DNA of 64,000 bases from Cellvibrio sp. KY-GH-1 (GCF_008806975.1 NZ_CP031728.1:496001-560000), one strand, 5' to 3'; numbered from the stretch's first letter, positions 46,245 through 56,230 are shown. The notes: generated from the sequence alone by a model not told the origin. Program-made: numbers and translations.

Positions 46245-46421
46245 GATATTTCATTGATGAAAATAATGTTTATTATTGGTTCATTAATATTGAAAAATTG
46301 AATTGAGAGAGTGTCTTTATAAATTCGATGAACTGTCAAAAGACCAAATAGTTTTCAAACGTTTAATTTGAATCTTTTGTGAGTAAATCCGTCCTTGGAC
46401 ATAAATAAAAATTGAAAGTGT

Positions 46422-49400
46422 TTAGTGGACAGAGGGAACAATCTTTATATCATCAATAGTGGCGTCATACATTTTGCCATTACTGGATATAAATGAAGCA
46501 CGCAGTTGGTAAAACTGGCCTGTGGGTAGCTCGGCACTAGGGATTAGATCTTCAAACGAAAAGGTCATGGTGGATTTTCCTGATTCAGTTTTTAAGGCGC
46601 TTGCATCTATTAGGACTCTGTCTTTCACTGGGACCCATTTGGATTGAAAATGGCGCAGCCAAAAGCGAATTCCCCCTTCATCTGACGCAATAACTCTATT
46701 ACCTGATCCGGCGTGGTATTCGACGGTTAAAGTAATTTTATCGTTTTGAGTCCATACCTTATCGCGCAATTTTTTCTCGTTCGTAAATTTTATAAAGGGT
46801 GCGATGGTCGGCGCCACGTCCAGTTTTATGGTGTCTTTCACAGTAGGTTTTTTTGCGGAAGCTACTTTGATAGTTGCAGTGCCGGGTTGTAGTGCGGTGA
46901 TTGTTCCCGCTGTATCTACCCGCACGACTTTTATATTGCTAGTGCTCCAGATGAGTTCCGAGTTGTCGGCATGAGCTGGAAATAAAGTTGCAGTGAGTGT
47001 AAGGCTTTCACCCACCAATAATTTTGTCGGTGATGGTTCGAGAGTTAGCGATTTTGCTTGCACGGCAAACCAAGGCTCAATGGTGATGTTGCTCTGCGCA
47101 TTTACTCCATTGGTGGGGCTGGTGGCTGTTATTGTCGCGCTTTGGCCAATGTTGCCCAGCGCAGTGATTTGGCCTTGCTGATCTACAGCGATAATATTTT
47201 TATCGCTGGATGACCATTGCAGCCGGGTGTCCGCATTCGCTGGAGTTAAGTGACTGGAGAGATTTAATTTTGTACCTTGGCGAAGATTTGTTTGTGCCGG
47301 TTCAAGCTGCAGACTTTCTACATCTGCTTTGTCGGTATCAAATAATTGATTGGCAGGTTTGTTGGTGAAATGTTGTGTTTCACCATTGCGCCATCTAATA
47401 CTAATGCGCTCAATTGTTTGTGCACTTCCTAAACCAAAATGCACAATGTTTAACAGGCTTTGGGAAAAAATTCCTCCCGCTGAACCTACCCGTTTGCGAT
47501 AAACACCTTGCGCGGTGGTGATTTTAACCTCAGCGCCTATGGCATCCACATGAGCTTTAGGTGAATAACCCACTCGTACTAATGCGTAATGTCCGGTTTC
47601 ATTTTTTTTGTTGCGATAAAGATACCACTCACCACCTTCACTGCCATTTAATAGATCTAGGCCGCCATCCAAATCAAAATCAAAGGCTTGGCCCATATCA
47701 CCATTGCCGGGGCCGCCAACATCATTGGCGCCGTGTTGTGTCAGGGTGTAGAAATGACCTTTGCCATCGTTTAATAATATGTAATCAGAAATGCGCGCAC
47801 CAATATTCCCCCAGCGATAAAGGAATAAATCCTGATGACTGTCGTTATTAAAATCACCCGTGGTGACACCCAATGTATTGCCGCCGGGTTGAATCTGCCA
47901 TTCGCGTGATACGTCAGTGAATTTTCCACCGTCATTGCGCAATAGAATGTCATTCATGTTGCGATTCTCTGGAATAAATTCGGTAGTGGCGCTAGTGACG
48001 CCAGCGAGACTAAATTTAAAGTTCCAAAAAATATCCCCATTGCGAACTAATGCGGCTTTCCAGCGGCCTTTGCCCAAGTAACCAAAATAAACACCATTTT
48101 CCGCAATACTATCCGGCCAGCCTTGCGCTTCGCTTGGGTCTATTTCCAGCTCCTGCCCAGCAGAAATCACTTTCGATGTTTTTTTTCTGCCAAGAAAAAA
48201 AGGATAATCTTTTCCTCTGAATTCACCTTGTGCGAGAAAATAAAAATTGTGCAATTTGATTTTTCCTGCGGCGGTGAATTCGAATTTATCCACACCTTTA
48301 AATCCGCGCGGTTTGATCGAAAACTCCTGTGTGATGGGGTCGTGATCAACTGCGGGTGCTTCGCCTTTGCCGTGTTCAACTTCTTTGCCGCGTGCGAGGT
48401 AAAGATCCTGATCGCCATCATTGTCGATATCCAAATCGGCGACTGCCATTATGTTGTGTAAGGCAATGACATCGGTGGGGAATTGCGCGGTAATATCGGT
48501 GAAAGTGAAATCGCCATTGCCCAGCCAGACAGAAAGTGGGCCAAATAAAATTACATCATCAATGTTGTCGTGGTTTAAATCCGTTATCAAAGAGCGCGAT
48601 GGTTCCTGATCTTGCAAACCTGCGATTGTGCGTTGCGTAAAGGTTCCATCACCTTTATTTTCGTAAAAAAAATGTTGCGGCTTTTCATGGGTAAGGCTGG
48701 ATTCGTTAATGAGCATTAAATCCAAATCGCCATCCAAATCCATATCTGACCATTGCGCGGCACGGCCGCGGCCTCCTTTGTTGATACCCACATCACCTGT
48801 GGTGAGTATCATCGTGCCATTGTCATTGGTATAGAAATTGGCTTTGGAAGGATCTGTGCCATTGCCGCCACCTTGGGTGACAACCAAATCCAGATCGCCA
48901 TCATTATCGTAATCGCCAGCAGCGGTGCCGTGCAGATCGTGCATAAACCAGCGCGCCAGATTTTGACTGTGTTTGGTTACAGTGCCGTCGCCATTATTCC
49001 AATAAAGTTTGCTGCTCTCTTCATTGTGATTATTCACAATAAAATCGTAATCGCCGTCGTTATCTATGTCGGCGATTGTGGGGCCCCCGTATTTAATTGA
49101 GCTGACTTTATCTATGCCTGCGCTAACGGAGATGTCTTCGAATTGAGGTGGATGCTGATCGGGGAGGTCTATAAATTCAAGACGATGAATGTTGAGTATT
49201 GCATTGTTGGCTCTAAGGCTGAGCTTAAGTTTCCCCGGCGCAGGAAGCTTGATGAGCGCGGTTAATTGCTGCTGACCAGAGTGCGGAATATCGATATTGT
49301 CGAGCAGTAATTCATCGTTGGCGTAAAGACTAAAGTTGGCATAATTTTTTGGGTTATCGACGTCTAATACCATTTTTTTTATCAAACTGCCTTGAGCCTG

Positions 49401-49547
49401 ATATTGAATTATTTTCGGTGCTGCAGGGTCGAGATCAATATCGCTGGCAAGGGGGGCGGCCTGACTGTTGATTGCGCTTAGGAGCAAAACCGTGCAAAGA
49501 AACGATAGGTATTGAAGGCAGGAATAGGGTACTTTTTTTATCATCAT
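46422..49547 (-). CDS. Exported FG-GAP/VCBS, ASPIC/UnbV and Big_2 protein
   Basis: 1,041 residues with a signal peptide (LSFLCTVLLLSAINSQAA). A beta-propeller-like region carries at least six calcium-type motifs (DIDNDGDYDF, DYDNDGDLDL, DMDLDGDLDL, DIDNDGDQDL, DFNNDSHQDL, DFDLDGGLDL). An ASPIC/UnbV domain follows at about 662-735 (GAEVKITTAQGVYRKRVGS ... ERISIRWRNGE). Two Big_2 Ig-like domains lie at about 750-905 (LQWSSSDKNIIAVDQQGQITAL and IWSTSNIKVVRVDTAGTITAL). It is probably a secreted or surface calcium-binding protein, perhaps for polysaccharide binding; no catalytic motif is visible. Confidence 0.88.
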   Translation of the reverse strand: MMIKKVPYSCLQYLSFLCTVLLLSAINSQAAPLASDIDLDPAAPKIIQYQAQGSLIKKMVLDVDNPKNYANFSLYANDELLLDNIDIPHSGQQQLTALIKLPAPGKLKLSLRANNAILNIHRLEFIDLPDQHPPQFEDISVSAGIDKVSSIKYGGPTIADIDNDGDYDFIVNNHNEESSKLYWNNGDGTVTKHSQNLARWFMHDLHGTAAGDYDNDGDLDLVVTQGGGNGTDPSKANFYTNDNGTMILTTGDVGINKGGRGRAAQWSDMDLDGDLDLMLINESSLTHEKPQHFFYENKGDGTFTQRTIAGLQDQEPSRSLITDLNHDNIDDVILFGPLSVWLGNGDFTFTDITAQFPTDVIALHNIMAVADLDIDNDGDQDLYLARGKEVEHGKGEAPAVDHDPITQEFSIKPRGFKGVDKFEFTAAGKIKLHNFYFLAQGEFRGKDYPFFLGRKKTSKVISAGQELEIDPSEAQGWPDSIAENGVYFGYLGKGRWKAALVRNGDIFWNFKFSLAGVTSATTEFIPENRNMNDILLRNDGGKFTDVSREWQIQPGGNTLGVTTGDFNNDSHQDLFLYRWGNIGARISDYILLNDGKGHFYTLTQHGANDVGGPGNGDMGQAFDFDLDGGLDLLNGSEGGEWYLYRNKKNETGHYALVRVGYSPKAHVDAIGAEVKITTAQGVYRKRVGSAGGIFSQSLLNIVHFGLGSAQTIERISIRWRNGETQHFTNKPANQLFDTDKADVESLQLEPAQTNLRQGTKLNLSSHLTPANADTRLQWSSSDKNIIAVDQQGQITALGNIGQSATITATSPTNGVNAQSNITIEPWFAVQAKSLTLEPSPTKLLVGESLTLTATLFPAHADNSELIWSTSNIKVVRVDTAGTITALQPGTATIKVASAKKPTVKDTIKLDVAPTIAPFIKFTNEKKLRDKVWTQNDKITLTVEYHAGSGNRVIASDEGGIRFWLRHFQSKWVPVKDRVLIDASALKTESGKSTMTFSFEDLIPSAELPTGQFYQLRASFISSNGKMYDATIDDIKIVPSVH

Positions 49548-49580
49548 CTAACTCACCATAAAGTTATAACTATAGGTATG

Positions 49581-49619
49581 ACCGCATCAAGCAGCACATT
49601 ATTGTGCTACTTGGTGCGG
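49581..49619. repeat. Long inverted repeat upstream of the FG-GAP gene
   Basis: CCGCATCAAGCAGCACA and TGTGCTACTTGGTGCGG pair over 17 bases (two G-U or mismatched positions) around a TTAT loop. There is no T run. It lies in the 5' leader of the minus-strand FG-GAP gene, between it and iclR, so it may be a leader hairpin or the end of the IclR transcript. Confidence 0.7.
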
Positions 49620-49662
49620 CCGAGCCTAAACTTTAACCTAGTGTCTTGATTGGTGATAGTTA

Positions 49663-49674
49663 AATGTTGACAAA
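49663..49674. promoter_or_regulatory. Weak operator-like site before the FG-GAP gene
   Basis: AATGTTGACAAA matches AATGTTAACAAT at 10 of 12 positions, about 115 bases upstream of the FG-GAP start. It is degenerate, so only a candidate. Confidence 0.35.
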
Positions 49675-49697
49675 AACTGATGGCGGGAGGGTGCGAG

Positions 49698-50468
49698 TTA
49701 CAAATCCCCCAACTGTTGAGCAATTTTATTTGCAGTGGTCACTACTCGTGTGTGCAGTTCTTCTTGTGCTATGGCGGTGCTCCAGTGTGACTTGAGCGGC
49801 GAAATAGCCAGTGCCGCAATTACTTTACCCTCTGGTCTACCAATGAGCGCGGCAAAATCGGTGGCGCCTTCGATAAAAGGGCTTTGTGCCGCGAGGTAGC
49901 CATCTTGTTTTATCGCTTCCAATTCGTTGAGCAGGGCAGTGCGTTTATTTTTACTGAGTTTGGCGTAGTCGGCGTCGCGCTCCAAAATCATATCGCGCAC
50001 GGCTGGGTTACTATTGGCAAGCAACACCTTGCCTGCCGTGGTTGTCATGGTGGGGAATAGGGAGCCTTCGCTCATATTGAGCGAGATAGGGCTGTGGCCG
50101 CGCGCGTGCACAATAATCATGGTCTGGCTTTGGTAGAGCATCGCCAAATAGCAGGATTGGCCAATGTTGACCGCCAGATCTTCCATATAGGGCAGCGCGC
50201 ATTGGCGCATTTGATCGATAGGCGAAATACTGCGCGATAGGTTGTACAGCTTGAGCGACAGCCGATAGCGCCCCGATAGCTCATCTCTCACCAAATAACC
50301 CCGCGCCTCCAAGCCGATCAGCACCCGATAAATATCATTGGGGTTGCGCCCCAAACCTTGGGCGATCTCAGTTTGAGATTTGGGCAGCTCCTGAGTCACC
50401 AGGTATTCCAATATATCCAGCCCTTTATCCAGTGCGGGAACCGCGTATTTATTGGTGGCAGTAGTCAA
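49698..50468 (-). CDS. IclR-family transcriptional regulator
   Basis: 256 residues. N-terminal winged HTH (LDILEYLVTQELPKSQTEIA, NPNDIYRVLIGLEARGYLVRD) and a C-terminal effector domain (SMSEG/NMSEGSLFPTMTTTAGKVLLA and GYLAAQSPFIEGATDFAALIG) are typical of IclR proteins. Divergent from the dioxygenase gene, with about 280 bases between them. It is the only DNA-binding regulator in the 46-64 kb region, so it is the leading candidate to bind the ATTGTTAACAAT palindromes, though this is not shown. The effector may be an agar-derived sugar acid or galactose derivative. Confidence 0.9.
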   Translation of the reverse strand: MTTATNKYAVPALDKGLDILEYLVTQELPKSQTEIAQGLGRNPNDIYRVLIGLEARGYLVRDELSGRYRLSLKLYNLSRSISPIDQMRQCALPYMEDLAVNIGQSCYLAMLYQSQTMIIVHARGHSPISLNMSEGSLFPTMTTTAGKVLLANSNPAVRDMILERDADYAKLSKNKRTALLNELEAIKQDGYLAAQSPFIEGATDFAALIGRPEGKVIAALAISPLKSHWSTAIAQEELHTRVVTTANKIAQQLGDL

Positions 50469-50700
50469 AGTCGTTCGGTCCTATTGTCTGGTTTTTAGCT
50501 CGATTTTTCAGGGTGAAGCAAGCCATGCATTCTTGGCCATCAACTGGCGCACCCGCAAATTAGTTCATTCACAAAAATACCCTATCCGCCGTCAAATAAA
50601 CAGAAATTACCGGTTTTGAGTATAGGCTTGTTTATTTTTATAGAAATAAAATATTTATATATAAATAAAATGCTTGCCTTTTATTTTTTGCTGAATGATG

Positions 50701-50712
50701 ATTGTTAACAAT
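50701..50712. promoter_or_regulatory. Palindrome ATTGTTAACAAT before the dioxygenase gene
   Basis: Perfect 12-base palindrome, 36 bases before ATG 50748 and downstream of an AT-rich stretch in the iclR-phyH divergent region. Confidence 0.7.
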
Positions 50713-50747
50713 GCGAGCATGCAGACATAACCCTTGGAGACCAGATA

Positions 50748-51512
50748 ATGAACGCAAGAAAACTGACTCAAGAACAGATTGATGCCTACCACCGCGATGG
50801 CTATGTGATTGTGCGTGGCTATTACACGCCAGAAGAAATCAAACGCTTACAGGATGCCGCCTTTAATGACGATTCATTAAATGAGCGCGCCTGGCAGAAA
50901 AAAGATGGCACCGGAAAGGTGAGCAAGGTGTGCTTGTGGCAACAAACGGGCGATGATTTTTACAGCATGTTTTCCCGTGGTCGTCGTTTGGTAGATACGG
51001 CAGAAACCTTAATTGGCGAGCCGATATATCACACCAGTACCAAAATTATGATGAAAGAACCCTTTGTGGGCGGTGCCTGGGAATGGCATCAGGATTTTGG
51101 TTACTGGCATCGCGATAACCTTATGCTGTATCCAAAATCACTCAGCTGTATGGTGGCGATTAACCGTGCAACGGTAGAGAACGGTTGTTTGCAAGTGTTG
51201 AAAGGGTCGCACCATTTAGGGCGTTTGGATCACAGCAAAACCGGTGATCAAAAAGGTGCTGATATGCTGTTTGTGAACGAAGCAATGAAATATCACGAGC
51301 TGATCAATGTTGAATTGGAGCCGGGTGATACCTTGTTTTTCCATTGCAATTTGCTGCACAAATCCAATGAGAATCGCTCATCCGAACCGCGCTGGTCCTT
51401 GATTTGTGCCTACAACGCTATCACCAATCAGGCGTTCCAGGAAAACGAAGCGATTTATTATCCTTTGTACCCCGTTGATGATGACGCCATTCTGAATTGG
51501 AAAGCCGCATAA
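50748..51512 (+). CDS. Phytanoyl-CoA dioxygenase (PhyH) family Fe(II)/2-oxoglutarate oxygenase
   Basis: 254 residues. The iron facial triad is visible: His and Asp in EWHQDFGYWHRD (HxD) and the distal His in FFHCNLLHKSNENRS, whose Arg probably binds 2-oxoglutarate. Members hydroxylate acyl-CoAs or small molecules such as ectoine, or carry out oxidative demethylation. The sugar locus and palindrome suggest a sugar-derived or methylated substrate, but none is known. The terminator directly after the gene makes it mostly a single-gene transcript. Confidence 0.9.
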   Translation: MNARKLTQEQIDAYHRDGYVIVRGYYTPEEIKRLQDAAFNDDSLNERAWQKKDGTGKVSKVCLWQQTGDDFYSMFSRGRRLVDTAETLIGEPIYHTSTKIMMKEPFVGGAWEWHQDFGYWHRDNLMLYPKSLSCMVAINRATVENGCLQVLKGSHHLGRLDHSKTGDQKGADMLFVNEAMKYHELINVELEPGDTLFFHCNLLHKSNENRSSEPRWSLICAYNAITNQAFQENEAIYYPLYPVDDDAILNWKAA

Positions 51513-51538
51513 TTTTTTCAGTCGTGTTGTTGGTTATT

Positions 51539-51572
51539 GCTCTGCCGGAGTAGTGTTCGGCAGAGCTTTTTT
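51539..51572 (+). terminator. Terminator between the dioxygenase and beta-propeller genes
   Basis: The 9-bp stem GCTCTGCCG / CGGCAGAGC has loop GAGTAGTGTT, followed by TTTTTT. Confidence 0.88.
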
Positions 51573-51599
51573 ATTGTTTTATTTGGAGCTTGCCCGCCA

Positions 51600-52679
51600 A
51601 TGATTAAGCAAAATATTCCCTTGCCCAAATCCAATATTGATCCACATGGTCTGATTGTAGGGCAGGGTGATTTTCAATATCGCGTTAACAGTCACTGGGG
51701 TTTGCTTGATGCGCAAAAAACGCCGGTAGAAAATTGTCATGGCTTGGCTATAGATTCACAGGGGCGCATAGTGATGGTGACCGATCATCCGCGCAATAAC
51801 GTAATTGTGTATAACAAGGATGGCAAATTGCTCGATGCCTGGGGTACGCAATTTCCGGGAGCGCATGCGCTGCGCATCGTTAATGAAAACGGTGAAGATG
51901 TTATTTATTTGGTGGATAGCGGCTGGGTGCTGAATCGCAATTGGGATGGCAAATCTACCGATGATTGGACATCACCCTACAATAAAGTCATTGCGCAAAG
52001 TGGCTTCATCGCCAAGCTCACCTTGGACGGGCGTTTGATTTATACCATTGGCCATCCGCAAACCATTGGGGTCTATCGCCCGGATCAACCTTTTCGCCCG
52101 ACCGACATAGCGGTGGCGCCCAATGGCGACCTCTATATTACCGATGGTTACGGCTCGGATTATCTACTGCAGTACGACGCCAGCGGGCGTTACATTCGTC
52201 ACTGGGGCGGCGGCGATAACGCCAACCCTGCACACAATTTAAAAAACACCCACGGCATAGAAGTGGATTTACGCAATCCGCAAGATCCGCATTTGATGGT
52301 GAGCTCACGGGCAGAGCGAGCATTAAAATTATTTGAACTCAATGGCGATTATCGCGGAGCAATCGATGTAGCCGGAGCTTACATAGGTGGGCCGGTGTTT
52401 AGCGCCGATCATTTTTTTGCCCCGGTATGTTGGTCGCACATCGATGGAAAAAATGCCGACGATTCAGGTTTTATTAGTGTGTTCGATCGCGATAATCGTG
52501 TCGTCGCTAATCTTGGCGGAACTCAACCGGAATATATCAATGGTGTTTTGCAACCTATGCGCAGCACCTGGGATGTATTCAACCACTGTCACGCACTCTG
52601 CGTGGATGAGGATGAAAACTTGTATGTAGGTCAGTGGCGAGCAAATCGAACCTATCCGTTTAAATTAGAGCGGGTTTAA
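51600..52679 (+). CDS. NHL/SMP-type beta-propeller protein, unknown
   Basis: About 359 residues with repeated propeller signatures (HGLAIDSQGRIVMVTDHPRNNVIVYNKDG, RPTDIAVAPNGDLYITDGYGSDYLLQYDASG, HALCVDEDENLYVGQW). These match NHL or SMP-30-like six-bladed propellers, some of which are lactonases or peptidyl-amidating lyases. ATG 51600 gives a protein with no signal peptide, so probably cytoplasmic; the longer in-frame reading from 51537 overlaps the terminator. It follows the dioxygenase gene and may act on its product. Catalysis is uncertain. Confidence 0.8.
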   Translation: MIKQNIPLPKSNIDPHGLIVGQGDFQYRVNSHWGLLDAQKTPVENCHGLAIDSQGRIVMVTDHPRNNVIVYNKDGKLLDAWGTQFPGAHALRIVNENGEDVIYLVDSGWVLNRNWDGKSTDDWTSPYNKVIAQSGFIAKLTLDGRLIYTIGHPQTIGVYRPDQPFRPTDIAVAPNGDLYITDGYGSDYLLQYDASGRYIRHWGGGDNANPAHNLKNTHGIEVDLRNPQDPHLMVSSRAERALKLFELNGDYRGAIDVAGAYIGGPVFSADHFFAPVCWSHIDGKNADDSGFISVFDRDNRVVANLGGTQPEYINGVLQPMRSTWDVFNHCHALCVDEDENLYVGQWRANRTYPFKLERV

Positions 52680-52750
52680 GGCTAACCGCTCATTCTAAAG
52701 TGTTATTCCATTTTGAATTTGTTGCGAGCGTTCAATGAAAAATTTAGACG

Positions 52751-52779
52751 TTCGACAATTATATTTTCAGGTATATTCT
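52751..52779 (+). promoter_or_regulatory. Candidate promoter for the first binding-protein gene
   Basis: TTCGAC and TATTCT are separated by 17 bases, about 75 bases upstream of the gene. Moderate match to sigma-70. Confidence 0.4.
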
Positions 52780-52853
52780 ATAAGGATAAAGAGTCAATGG
52801 GTGTAATCAGTTGTTATAGGTGATTTCACTATCACAAAGGTCAATTGTTGCCG

Positions 52854-53720
52854 ATGCGTAAAAATACAATAATAAACTATGCTTTTATTTGTTTCATATT
52901 ATTGAATAGTTATATCTGTCATGGTTGTTCTGTAACAGCAACGATTCCACTTATTGAGTCGGAAAAAGATAAGCTTATCTATGATCTCTTAGTGTTGTCT
53001 TTGTCAAAAACAGACGTCAATGTTTGCTTGACTCAGTTGGAGCAAGTTATTACTGATGCGAGAAAAACCCGCCGGGTTGAAGAGGGAAGCTTAAGTCTAA
53101 AATGGTCGTCGGCCTCTAATCCATTGGAGAAAAATCTGAAGCCAATAAAAGTCCCTATTTTTAAAGGATTGCTGGGGTATCGAATTTTTGTAATTCGCAA
53201 AGGTGATCAGAATCGATTTAATTCCATAAAAACACTTGAAGATTTACGTAAGTTAACGGCGGGGCAGGGCTATTTTTGGGGCGATACAAAAATACTGCAA
53301 ACGGCTGGAATTCCAGTTGTCACGGCAGCGCAAGGGCGGAACCTATGGTCGATGTTGGCCAGTCATCGTTTTGATTATATGCCCTTGGCGGTGCATGAAC
53401 CTTGGCTGGATCTTGAACATCGCGCCGAGCTTCAGCTTGAGGTGGAAAAAAATCTGCTATTAGTTTATCCATCTGCAATGTTTTTTTATGTGTCGACAGA
53501 AAATAAAGTGCTTTACGATTTGATTTCATCCGGTATGGAGCGTGCGATCAATGACGGCAGCTATGATCGTTTGTTTTATCAATCCCGCATGATTCAGGCT
53601 GTAGTTGAGCGCGTCAATCTTTCTACGCGCAAGGTTATCTATATTTACAATCCTTTAATTGATACGAATCTCCTGCCTACCAATCCCAAATATTGGTTCC
53701 CCCTGCCATCACTTATGTAA
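52854..53720 (+). CDS. Orphan periplasmic type-2 substrate-binding protein (paralogue 1)
   Basis: About 288 residues with a signal peptide (YAFICFILLNSYICHG) and a type-2 periplasmic-binding fold. Core blocks: GYRIFVIRKGDQNRF, IKTLEDLRKLTAGQGYFW, DYMPLAVHEPW and AINDGSYDRLF. It is a paralogue of the protein at 58595, sharing the tail pattern RKVIYIYNP versus RKIFRFENP. No ABC permease or ATPase lies near, so it may not feed a transporter but could act as a sensor or chaperone for the sugar system. Start ATG 52854; TTG 52845 is possible. Confidence 0.8.
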   Translation: MRKNTIINYAFICFILLNSYICHGCSVTATIPLIESEKDKLIYDLLVLSLSKTDVNVCLTQLEQVITDARKTRRVEEGSLSLKWSSASNPLEKNLKPIKVPIFKGLLGYRIFVIRKGDQNRFNSIKTLEDLRKLTAGQGYFWGDTKILQTAGIPVVTAAQGRNLWSMLASHRFDYMPLAVHEPWLDLEHRAELQLEVEKNLLLVYPSAMFFYVSTENKVLYDLISSGMERAINDGSYDRLFYQSRMIQAVVERVNLSTRKVIYIYNPLIDTNLLPTNPKYWFPLPSLM

Positions 53721-53918
53721 GTGAATACACCTCTCTGCTATTAATAGGCTTCTTTATCGCCATGGATTGGGTGTGTTTACTTGGCATTATTTTTTTTCAT
53801 GCTTGCTGCTTGCGATTCAACCTGTATTGGTGAGCTTTAGGTGTGCGTGAAGTGTGGCAGGTAAGAAAGTGTGATTTATCGGCTTATTGTAGGTGCATAT
53901 TTTATTTCAATGGTGTAA

Positions 53919-53930
53919 ATTGTTAACAAT
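53919..53930. promoter_or_regulatory. Palindrome ATTGTTAACAAT before galT
   Basis: Perfect 12-base palindrome, about 77 bases before the galT start. It is preceded by GGTGTAA, as is the site at 38568. Confidence 0.7.
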
Positions 53931-54006
53931 AGGCAATATTGGCGGCTTGTGGTGCATCTGCATGGTGGTCCTTCAGTCGGATAATTGGCATAAGTTGGAT
54001 AGATAT

Positions 54007-55059
54007 ATGAAACCAGTGTTTGTGTTGAGTGATCACCCGCACCGTCGGTTTAATCCGTTAACGGGTGACTGGGTATTGGTCTCACCTCACAGGGCCAAGC
54101 GCCCATGGCAGGGGCAAATTGAAGAGCTGGCGGCGGATGATAAACCTGCCTATGACCCAGCTTGTTATTTATGCCCGGGCAATACCCGCATCAATGGCGC
54201 GGTGAATGACAATTATGTTGGTGCTTATGTGTTTACCAATGACTTCGCGGCACTGGAGCCGGAAGATAGGGATTATCAAAGCAGTAGCGATTTGTTTTGT
54301 GCCGAGAGTGAGCGCGGCACCAGCCGTGTGATTTGTTATTCCGAAAGTCACAATAAAACCCTGCCAGAAATGTCCCAGGCGGCAGTGACAGAGCTTATCG
54401 ATACCTGGTGCGATTTGTATCGCGAACTGGGTGAGAATCATTCTTGGGTGCAGATTTTTGAAAATAAAGGTGCTATCAACGGCTGCTCTAACCCTCATCC
54501 CCATGGACAAGTCTGGGCAACAGGTTCTGTGCCGACGTTGCCGCAACGGGAAGATGAAAAGCAGTTGTCTTATCAACATAAGCATCAACGCCCCATGCTG
54601 TTGGATTATGCGCAGCAAGAGTTGGCCTTTAAAGAACGTATTGTGGTGCAAAATCAGGATTGGTTGGTGGTCGTGCCTTATTGGGCTAGCTGGCCATTTG
54701 AAACGTTGCTCTTACCTCTGCGCCATGTGCCCGATATGTTGAGTCTGTCTTCATCGGAGCGAGAATTACTGGCCGATATTTTGATTCAATTAACGATTCG
54801 TTATGACAACCTATTTAAGACTTCCTTTCCCTACAGCATGGGGTGGCATTGCGCACCTTTTACCGCAGAAGACCATAGCCATTGGCAGTTGCACGCCCAT
54901 TTTTATCCACCGTTATTGCGCTCGGCATCTATCAAAAAATTCATGGTGGGTTACGAAATGCTGGGTGAAGTTCAGCGCGATATTACTCCTGAACAAGCGG
55001 CGCAGTATTTGCGCGATCAATCCGCTATTCACTATAAAAATGCGGCATCTACAGATTGA
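54007..55059 (+). CDS. galT: Galactose-1-phosphate uridylyltransferase
   Basis: About 350 residues. The catalytic His lies in [10 protein letters not shown], with zinc-site segments such as ACYLCPGN upstream and the [20 protein letters not shown]-terminus. It exchanges UMP between UDP-glucose and galactose-1-phosphate. ATG 54007 is the natural start; an in-frame reading from 53893 would cover the operator. First gene of galT-galK-dgoK-GH117. Confidence 0.95.
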   Translation: MKPVFVLSDHPHRRFNPLTGDWVLVSPHRAKRPWQGQIEELAADDKPAYDPACYLCPGNTRINGAVNDNYVGAYVFTNDFAALEPEDRDYQSSSDLFCAESERGTSRVICYSESHNKTLPEMSQAAVTELIDTWCDLYRELGENHSWVQIFENKGAINGCSNPHPHGQVWATGSVPTLPQREDEKQLSYQHKHQRPMLLDYAQQELAFKERIVVQNQDWLVVVPYWASWPFETLLLPLRHVPDMLSLSSSERELLADILIQLTIRYDNLFKTSFPYSMGWHCAPFTAEDHSHWQLHAHFYPPLLRSASIKKFMVGYEMLGEVQRDITPEQAAQYLRDQSAIHYKNAASTD

Positions 55060-55072
55060 AAGGTAATTGGTT

Positions 55073-56230
55073 ATGACTATGTTGGAAAATGTTGCCCAGT
55101 GTTTTACCGAGCATTTTGATCAATTGCCGGATTTTGTTTCCAAAGCGCCGGGGCGGGTGAATTTGATCGGCGAGCACACAGACTATAATGATGGTTTTGT
55201 ATTGCCAGCAGCGATTGATTTTTTCACGCTGGTTGCCACTTCTGTGCGGCAAGATAATTTAATTAAAGTGATTGCGCTGGATTACGTCGGGCAGACCGAT
55301 GAGTTTGCGTTGAACTCTCTCTATGAAGCTCACCCCACTCAGATGTGGAGTAATTATGTCCGCGCGGTGGTGCGCACACTGGTAGATCGCGGCTATCAGC
55401 TCAAGGGTTGTAATTTAGTAGTGTCGGGCAATGTCCCACAGGGCGCTGGTTTAAGCTCTTCAGCATCTTTGGAAGTTGCTTTGGCGCAGGCGTTATTAAC
55501 GGTTGCCGACATTCAAGTTCCAGCCACTGAATTGGCGCTGATTGGCCAGGCAGCCGAAAACAATTATGTAGGCTGTGCCTGCGGCATTATGGATCAACTG
55601 GTATCGGCTGGCGGAAAACAAGGTCATGCATTACTCATCGACTGCCGCAGTCTGGAAACTAAACCAATCCTTATGCCGTCACAATTGTCGATTGTTATTA
55701 TCAACTCGGGCGTAAAAAGAGGTTTGGTTGACAGCGAATATAATTTACGTCGTGAGCAATGTGCGGTAGCAGCAAAATTTTTTAATCAACCCGTTTTGCG
55801 TGATGTAACTAAAGACCAGTTTTTTAGTGCTGCGCATCAATTACCTGACCTGGTGCGCAAACGCGCGCAACATGTAATTGAAGAGAATGAGCGAACCCTG
55901 AAAGCAGCTGAGGCCTTGGAAACCAATAATGTCGCACTGTTAAGTCAGTTGATGGCGGAGAGCCATGTGTCAATGCGCGATTTGTTTGAGATCACCACCC
56001 CTGAAATTGATTATCTGGTGGCAGCGCTGGATAAAGAATTGGGCAGTGATGGCGGTGTGCGTATGACCGGCGGCGGTTTTGGCGGTTGCATCGTAGCTTT
56101 AGTGCCACAACAAAAACTGTCCATAGTTGAGCCCATTCTGGCTGATTACCAATTAAAAACGGGTTTAATTGCCACGCCTTTTATCTGTACACCAGAGCAG
56201 GGCGCTAGTTTAGTGGCCTTGGAAAGTTAA
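55073..56230 (+). CDS. galK: Galactokinase
   Basis: About 385 residues of GHMP kinase fold: signature GRVNLIGEHTDYNDGFVLP, ATP loop GNVPQGAGLSSSASLEVA and the C-terminal GGVRMTGGGFGGCIVAL. It phosphorylates galactose at C1. AAGG about nine bases before ATG 55073 supports this start over TTG 55067. It is 13 bases after galT. Confidence 0.97.
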   Translation: MTMLENVAQCFTEHFDQLPDFVSKAPGRVNLIGEHTDYNDGFVLPAAIDFFTLVATSVRQDNLIKVIALDYVGQTDEFALNSLYEAHPTQMWSNYVRAVVRTLVDRGYQLKGCNLVVSGNVPQGAGLSSSASLEVALAQALLTVADIQVPATELALIGQAAENNYVGCACGIMDQLVSAGGKQGHALLIDCRSLETKPILMPSQLSIVIINSGVKRGLVDSEYNLRREQCAVAAKFFNQPVLRDVTKDQFFSAAHQLPDLVRKRAQHVIEENERTLKAAEALETNNVALLSQLMAESHVSMRDLFEITTPEIDYLVAALDKELGSDGGVRMTGGGFGGCIVALVPQQKLSIVEPILADYQLKTGLIATPFICTPEQGASLVALES

